A stretch of 11,150 nt of DNA. Source: Gammaproteobacteria bacterium (GTDB lineage: Bacteria; Pseudomonadota; Gammaproteobacteria; Pseudomonadales; Porticoccaceae). Below the pieces are notes generated by a model, which had not been told where the DNA came from, did not search any database, and was given only the letters and a program-made list of their open reading frames with translations. Position 1 is the first letter of the stretch; each line of letters begins with the position of its first letter. This document shows positions 7,741-11,150 of this stretch, piece after piece. Position numbers and translations under genes: made by a program. The stretch lies in NCBI GenBank assembly GCA_003646355.1, contig QNFO01000014.1:1-11150 (forward strand), written 5' to 3'.

Positions 7741-9333
7741 ATCTCAGCAGCTAATATCACCATGCAATTTGGTGCCAAACCCCTATTCGAAAATATTTCC
7801 GTTAAATTTGGCAACGGCAACCGCTACGGCCTGATCGGAGCCAATGGCTGCGGCAAGTCGACCTTTATGAAAATACTGGACGGCAACCTCACGCCCAGCG
7901 CAGGCAATATTTCCCTCAGCCCCAACGAGCGTATCGGCACCCTGCACCAGGACCAATTTGCCTTTGAAGACGTCAGCGTCATCGACACCGTACTCATGGG
8001 CCACAAAGAGCTGTGGGTTATCAAGCAAGAGCGCGACCGCATCTACAGCCTGCCCGAAATGTCGGAAGATGAGGGCATGAAAGTGGCTGAACTCGAAATT
8101 GAATTTGCTGAGCTCGACGGCTACAGCGCCGAGAGCCGCGCCGGTGAACTGCTGATGGGTGCCGGTATTGACGAAGAACTGCACTTCGGCCCCATGAGCC
8201 AGGTCGCCCCCGGCTGGAAGCTGCGCGTACTGCTTGCCCAAGCGCTGTTCTCAGATCCCGATATACTGCTGCTCGATGAGCCCACCAACAACCTCGACAT
8301 CAGCACCATTCGCTGGCTCGAAGATGTGCTCAACGACAGTAAAAGCACGATGATCATTATTTCTCACGATCGCCATTTTTTGAATTCGGTCTGCACCCAC
8401 ATGGCTGACATCGACTACGGTGAACTGCGTGTCTACCCGGGTAATTACGACGACTTTATGATCGCCGCTACCCAGGTGCAGGAGCGCATGCAGTCGCAAA
8501 ACGCCAAAAAGAAAGCGCAAATCGCCGAGCTGCAACAATTTGTCAGCCGCTTCTCTGCCAATGCATCCAAGGCCAAACAAGCCACATCGCGCGCCAAGCA
8601 GATCGACAAAATCAATCTCGACGACATCAAGCCCTCGAGCCGCGTCACGCCTTATATTCGCTTTGCCCAGGAGAAAAAGCTCCACCGCCAGGCACTGACC
8701 ATTGAACACCTTGGCCACGGCTTTGACGGCAAAGAACTCTTCAAGGATAGCAGCCTGATATTAGAAGCCGGTGCACGCCTTGCCGTGATCGGTGAAAACG
8801 GCGCGGGTAAAACCACCTTCCTACGTTGCTTAATGGGTGAGATCGCCGCCAACGAAGGCAAAATAAAGTGGGCCGAAAATGCCACCCTCGGTTACTGCCC
8901 TCAGGACAGTAGCGCAGAATTTAAAAGCGACACCAACCTCTTCGACTGGATGAGCCAATGGCGTAAACCCAGCCACGACGATCAAATAGTACGCGCTACC
9001 TTAGGCCGCTTACTGTTCTCATCAGAAGATTCAGAAAAGGCCGTGCGCGTTTGCTCAGGTGGTGAAAAGAACCGCCTATTGTTTGGCAAGTTAATGATGA
9101 CAGACAACAACGTGATGATTCTTGACGAGCCCACCAACCACCTCGACATGGAAGCTATTGAGGCATTAAACCTGGCGCTGGAACACTACGAAGGCACGCT
9201 GATTTTCGTCAGCCACGACCGGGAATTTGTATCATCTCTCGCAACACGCATTATCGAAATCAAAGACCACAAGTTAAACGACTTTAAAGGCACCTACGAC
9301 GAGTTTCTTGCCCATCAGTTGACTCAAGCCTAA
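7738..9333 (+). CDS. ybiT: ABC-F ATPase YbiT (EttA-like translation factor)
   Basis: This 531-aa soluble twin-ATPase ABC-F protein is expected to bind the ribosomal E site and act in translation. It has no membrane segments. It is collinear with E. coli YbiT (530 aa from memory). NBD1 has Walker [10 protein letters not shown] (34-42), the degenerate signature VAPGWK typical of this subfamily (156-161), Walker B ILLLDE (176-181) and switch His210. The linker region at about 240-310 is Lys/Gln-rich and corresponds to the P-site tRNA interaction motif. NBD2 has Walker [10 protein letters not shown] (352-360), signature CSGGE (439-443), Walker B MILDE (460-464) and switch His493. Oddities are Cys38 in the first Walker A (Ser in E. 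coli) and Cys439 replacing the usual Leu of LSGGE; in a head-to-tail ABC sandwich these belong to the same ATP site. The gene has its own promoter region after the pilU terminator. Its TAA overlaps the bioD stop by 4 bp. Confidence 0.97.
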   Translation: MISAANITMQFGAKPLFENISVKFGNGNRYGLIGANGCGKSTFMKILDGNLTPSAGNISLSPNERIGTLHQDQFAFEDVSVIDTVLMGHKELWVIKQERDRIYSLPEMSEDEGMKVAELEIEFAELDGYSAESRAGELLMGAGIDEELHFGPMSQVAPGWKLRVLLAQALFSDPDILLLDEPTNNLDISTIRWLEDVLNDSKSTMIIISHDRHFLNSVCTHMADIDYGELRVYPGNYDDFMIAATQVQERMQSQNAKKKAQIAELQQFVSRFSANASKAKQATSRAKQIDKINLDDIKPSSRVTPYIRFAQEKKLHRQALTIEHLGHGFDGKELFKDSSLILEAGARLAVIGENGAGKTTFLRCLMGEIAANEGKIKWAENATLGYCPQDSSAEFKSDTNLFDWMSQWRKPSHDDQIVRATLGRLLFSSEDSEKAVRVCSGGEKNRLLFGKLMMTDNNVMILDEPTNHLDMEAIEALNLALEHYEGTLIFVSHDREFVSSLATRIIEIKDHKLNDFKGTYDEFLAHQLTQA

Positions 9334-10010
9334 AGCGTTTCCAGCACGTCTAAATCAAGGTGAGTCGCTAGAGCATCTTGATTTAGACTGTGGGGAAGAT
9401 CCCCCAACAGCGGACAAGCCATTCGGCTTTTTAGATCCGCAAGCATTTCAGCGTGACACTCATTAGCACCACTGGCCTGATTCGCCACCCAGCCCACCAA
9501 ATGCAAACCATCGGCGCGAATGGCTTCGCCACTGAGCAGGGCGTGATTTAAACAACCCAGCTTTATATCGACCACTAGAATGACGGGCACCTTGAGTAAT
9601 TTTGCAATATCAGCAAAGGTCTCAGTATCGTTGAGAGGCACTCGCCAACCACCGGCACCTTCTATTACGGTTAAATCAGCCTTTAGATCGAGCACCGACT
9701 GACTGTGTGCGGCGAGCTGTTTTGCGTCGAGTCGCAAACCCTCGCGCGCCGCGGCAAAGTGCGGCGCTATGGCTGGTTCGAGTGCAAAGGGGTTTATCTG
9801 TTCATAACGCAGTTCAACAGTGCAGGCCTGTTGTAAAAATAAGGCGTCGTCATTGCGTAAACCTTCGGCCGTCATTTCACAACCAGCTGCTACCGGCTTA
9901 ACGGCAGCGGTACTTAAGCCGCGCTTTGCTGCTGCCTGCAGTAAGGCAACGGCAACGGAGGTTTTACCGACACCGGTGTCTGTGCCGGTAATAAAATAGG
10001 CCTGGGTCAC
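9330..10010 (-). CDS. bioD: ATP-dependent dethiobiotin synthetase BioD
   Basis: BioD closes the ureido ring of 7,8-diaminopelargonate with CO2 and ATP to give dethiobiotin, the penultimate step of biotin synthesis, in the cytoplasm. At 226 aa it has the usual length. The P-loop [10 protein letters not shown] is at 9-18, VKPVAAG (37-43) supplies the substrate lysine Lys38, EGAGGW (117-122) is the family signature, and Asn177 in VANQ is near the nucleotide base site. The start is GTG. It shares GTGA with the bioF stop, so translation is probably coupled, and a GGTGA site lies 6 nt upstream. The 3' end carries a 12-bp perfect inverted repeat spanning the codons for SLNQDA to LDLDV. The gene ends tail-to-tail with ybiT, overlapping by 4 bp. 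No bioC or bioH lies between bioF and bioD, unlike the bioB-bioF-bioH-bioC-bioD order I recall for Pseudomonas. Confidence 0.97.
   Translation of the reverse strand: MTQAYFITGTDTGVGKTSVAVALLQAAAKRGLSTAAVKPVAAGCEMTAEGLRNDDALFLQQACTVELRYEQINPFALEPAIAPHFAAAREGLRLDAKQLAAHSQSVLDLKADLTVIEGAGGWRVPLNDTETFADIAKLLKVPVILVVDIKLGCLNHALLSGEAIRADGLHLVGWVANQASGANECHAEMLADLKSRMACPLLGDLPHSLNQDALATHLDLDVLETL
9348..9388. repeat. 12-bp perfect inverted repeat in the bioD 3' end, just after the ybiT stop
   Basis: GTCTAAATCAAG (9348-9359) is matched exactly by CTTGATTTAGAC (9377-9388). On the plus strand the stem extends by one G-U and two Watson-Crick pairs to 15 bp with an 11-nt loop (9363-9373). It starts 14 nt after the ybiT stop and lies wholly within bioD codons. 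No U-tract follows on either strand. It could protect or shape the ybiT mRNA 3' end, or be chance. Confidence 0.8.
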
Positions 10011-11150
10011 AGGGTGTCACCGCCCACGGTTATTAAAGCCAGGGCGAGGGTGTCGAGCAAGGCATCAAGCTGCGCTACTTCGTGCTCGGCGGTCAGGGTA
10101 ATGCGCAAGCGCGCACTGCCGACTGGCACGGTCGGTGGGCGAATAGCGCCGGTCCAAAAACCCGCCTCAAGTAGATACTCACCAATTTTTATGACCTTTG
10201 CATCGTCGCCAATTAACACTGGCTGAATGGGCGTGGGCGACGCCATGACAGGAATACCCCGCTCGGCAGCACCTTGTTGAAAGTGTGCAATCAATGTTTG
10301 CAGCTTTTGCCGACGCCAGCTTTCACTGTCAATTAATTTCAGTGCAGCCCGTGTTGCGGCGGCGACTGCCGGGGGCAGAGCTGTGGTGTAAATATAAGTG
10401 CGGGCAAATTGAATGAGGCTTTCAATAAGCGCTTCGCTGCCCGCGACAAAAGCCCCGAAAGTGCCGAAGGACTTACCCAGGGTGCCAACCAAAATCGGCA
10501 GGCGGTTTATGTCCATGGCGAAGTGTTCGGCAATACCGCGACCGGTTTCACCGAGCACGCCAAAGCCGTGGGCGTCATCGACCAGTAGCCAGGCATTATT
10601 TTGATCGGCAATATTAGCCAGTGCGGGTAAGTCGGCGAGATCGCCGTCCATGCTAAAAACACCGTCTGTGGCGAGCAGTTTGCGTTGCCCACTATTGTCC
10701 GCCAACAAAGCATTTGCCGCCGCTATATCGCTATGGGCATAGCGCTTGAATTGCGCACGGCAGAGGAAACCGCCGTCGAGCAGCGAGGCATGGTTGAGCT
10801 TGTCTTGTACCACCAAGTCGCCCTGCCCCATTAGTGCGCGAATCACGCCCACATTGGCCATATAGCCGGTGGAGAATAGCAGTGCGCGGGGGCGGTCAGT
10901 AAAGGCAGCTAGCTCTTCTTCAAGAGCCTGATGTTCAGCACCGTGACCACTCACCAAGTGAGAGGCACCGCTGCCGACACCGTATTGATTCGTCGCCTGC
11001 TGGAAAGCTGTAATGACTGCGGGATGATTTGCCAGGCCGAGGTAATCGTTACTGCTAAAACCCAGACGGCTTTTTCCATCGACCAGCACCTCCACACCCT
11101 GGGGGCTCTGCAAGGTTTTGCGCTGCCGGTAACGGCTCTGGCGCTGACGC
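10007..11150 (-). CDS. bioF: 8-amino-7-oxononanoate synthase BioF, 5' end outside the window
   Basis: BioF is a PLP-dependent alpha-oxoamine synthase that condenses pimeloyl-ACP (or -CoA) with L-alanine to give 8-amino-7-oxononanoate, the first step of biotin ring assembly. The frame is open to the window edge. Reading beyond the internal TTG at 11113 gives [15 protein letters not shown], the normal BioF N-terminal region, so only about 10-20 residues are missing. Counting from that TTG, the visible motifs are [12 protein letters not shown] (20-31), [11 protein letters not shown] (48-58), [10 protein letters not shown] (104-113), DGVFSMDGD (150-158), [10 protein letters not shown] (179-188) and the PLP-binding Lys214 in [11 protein letters not shown] (codon 10474-10472). 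[17 protein letters not shown] near the end is also typical. The stop overlaps the bioD start (GTGA), so bioF and bioD form one operon transcribed from the right; bioB may lie further upstream, outside this window. Confidence 0.98.
   Translation of the reverse strand, partial: RQRQSRYRQRKTLQSPQGVEVLVDGKSRLGFSSNDYLGLANHPAVITAFQQATNQYGVGSGASHLVSGHGAEHQALEEELAAFTDRPRALLFSTGYMANVGVIRALMGQGDLVVQDKLNHASLLDGGFLCRAQFKRYAHSDIAAANALLADNSGQRKLLATDGVFSMDGDLADLPALANIADQNNAWLLVDDAHGFGVLGETGRGIAEHFAMDINRLPILVGTLGKSFGTFGAFVAGSEALIESLIQFARTYIYTTALPPAVAAATRAALKLIDSESWRRQKLQTLIAHFQQGAAERGIPVMASPTPIQPVLIGDDAKVIKIGEYLLEAGFWTGAIRPPTVPVGSARLRITLTAEHEVAQLDALLDTLALALITVGGDTL
10008..10021 (-). promoter_or_regulatory. 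Ribosome binding site and GTG start of bioD, inside the end of bioF
   Basis: On the minus strand GGTGA (10021-10017) stands 6 nt before GTG (10010-10008). GTG overlaps the bioF TGA in the tetranucleotide GTGA. The arrangement supports re-initiation or coupling and fixes the bioD start. Confidence 0.75.

Noticed and set aside
7287..7820. Minus-strand open frame of 177 codons across the pilU/ybiT junction
   Set aside because: It runs through the pilU terminator, the ybiT ribosome binding site and both coding ends; its Phe-rich stretch is just the complement of the Glu-rich pilU tail.

Overview
The window reads as core chromosome of a Gram-negative gammaproteobacterium. The evidence is a lipobox protein, Sec signal peptides, a type IVa pilus ATPase, a YbiT-type ABC-F protein and a bioF-bioD cluster. 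Protein resemblance points to Pseudomonadales or Cellvibrionales-like marine lineages, but that placement is an inference. I see no mobile element, phage gene, CRISPR array, tRNA or rRNA.

Layout, left to right. (1) Positions 1-2580, plus strand: valS without its 5' end (about 65-70 residues, including the HIGH motif, lie outside). (2) Positions 2567-5959, minus strand: an envelope cluster transcribed right to left. It runs from a small secreted DUF3015 protein, through a strong symmetric terminator, to a large DUF4105 (Lnb_N) protein with a beta-rich C-terminus, then a lipoprotein alpha/beta hydrolase whose end overlaps the end of valS. (3) Positions 5960-6257: a 298-bp divergent intergenic region. 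(4) Positions 6258-7520, plus strand: a pilU-type retraction ATPase with a long acidic tail, followed by a clear terminator. (5) Positions 7738-9333, plus strand: ybiT (EttA-like ABC-F translation factor) with a TTG start, a good ribosome binding site and a plausible promoter. (6) Positions 9330-11150, minus strand: bioF (5' end outside the window) and bioD, joined by a GTGA stop/start overlap; bioD converges on ybiT.

The units serve different functions: tRNA charging (ValS), ribosome-associated ATPase (YbiT), the last steps towards dethiobiotin (BioF then BioD), pilus retraction (PilU), and an envelope cluster of unproven function. The cluster is the least understood part. DUF4105 is now linked to a lipoprotein N-acyltransferase family described in Bacteroides, and here it sits directly upstream of a lipoprotein gene. 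The cluster is also visibly more AT-rich than its neighbours (GC 28/60 at 4441-4500 and 26/60 at 5281-5340, against 39/60 at 1141-1200).

The observations most worth following are: a cysteine pair in YbiT that should face each other across one ATP site; the DUF3015-DUF4105-lipoprotein locus, with a terminator ending about 5 nt before the only upstream start codon; and a 12-bp perfect inverted repeat inside the 3' end of bioD, just past the ybiT stop.
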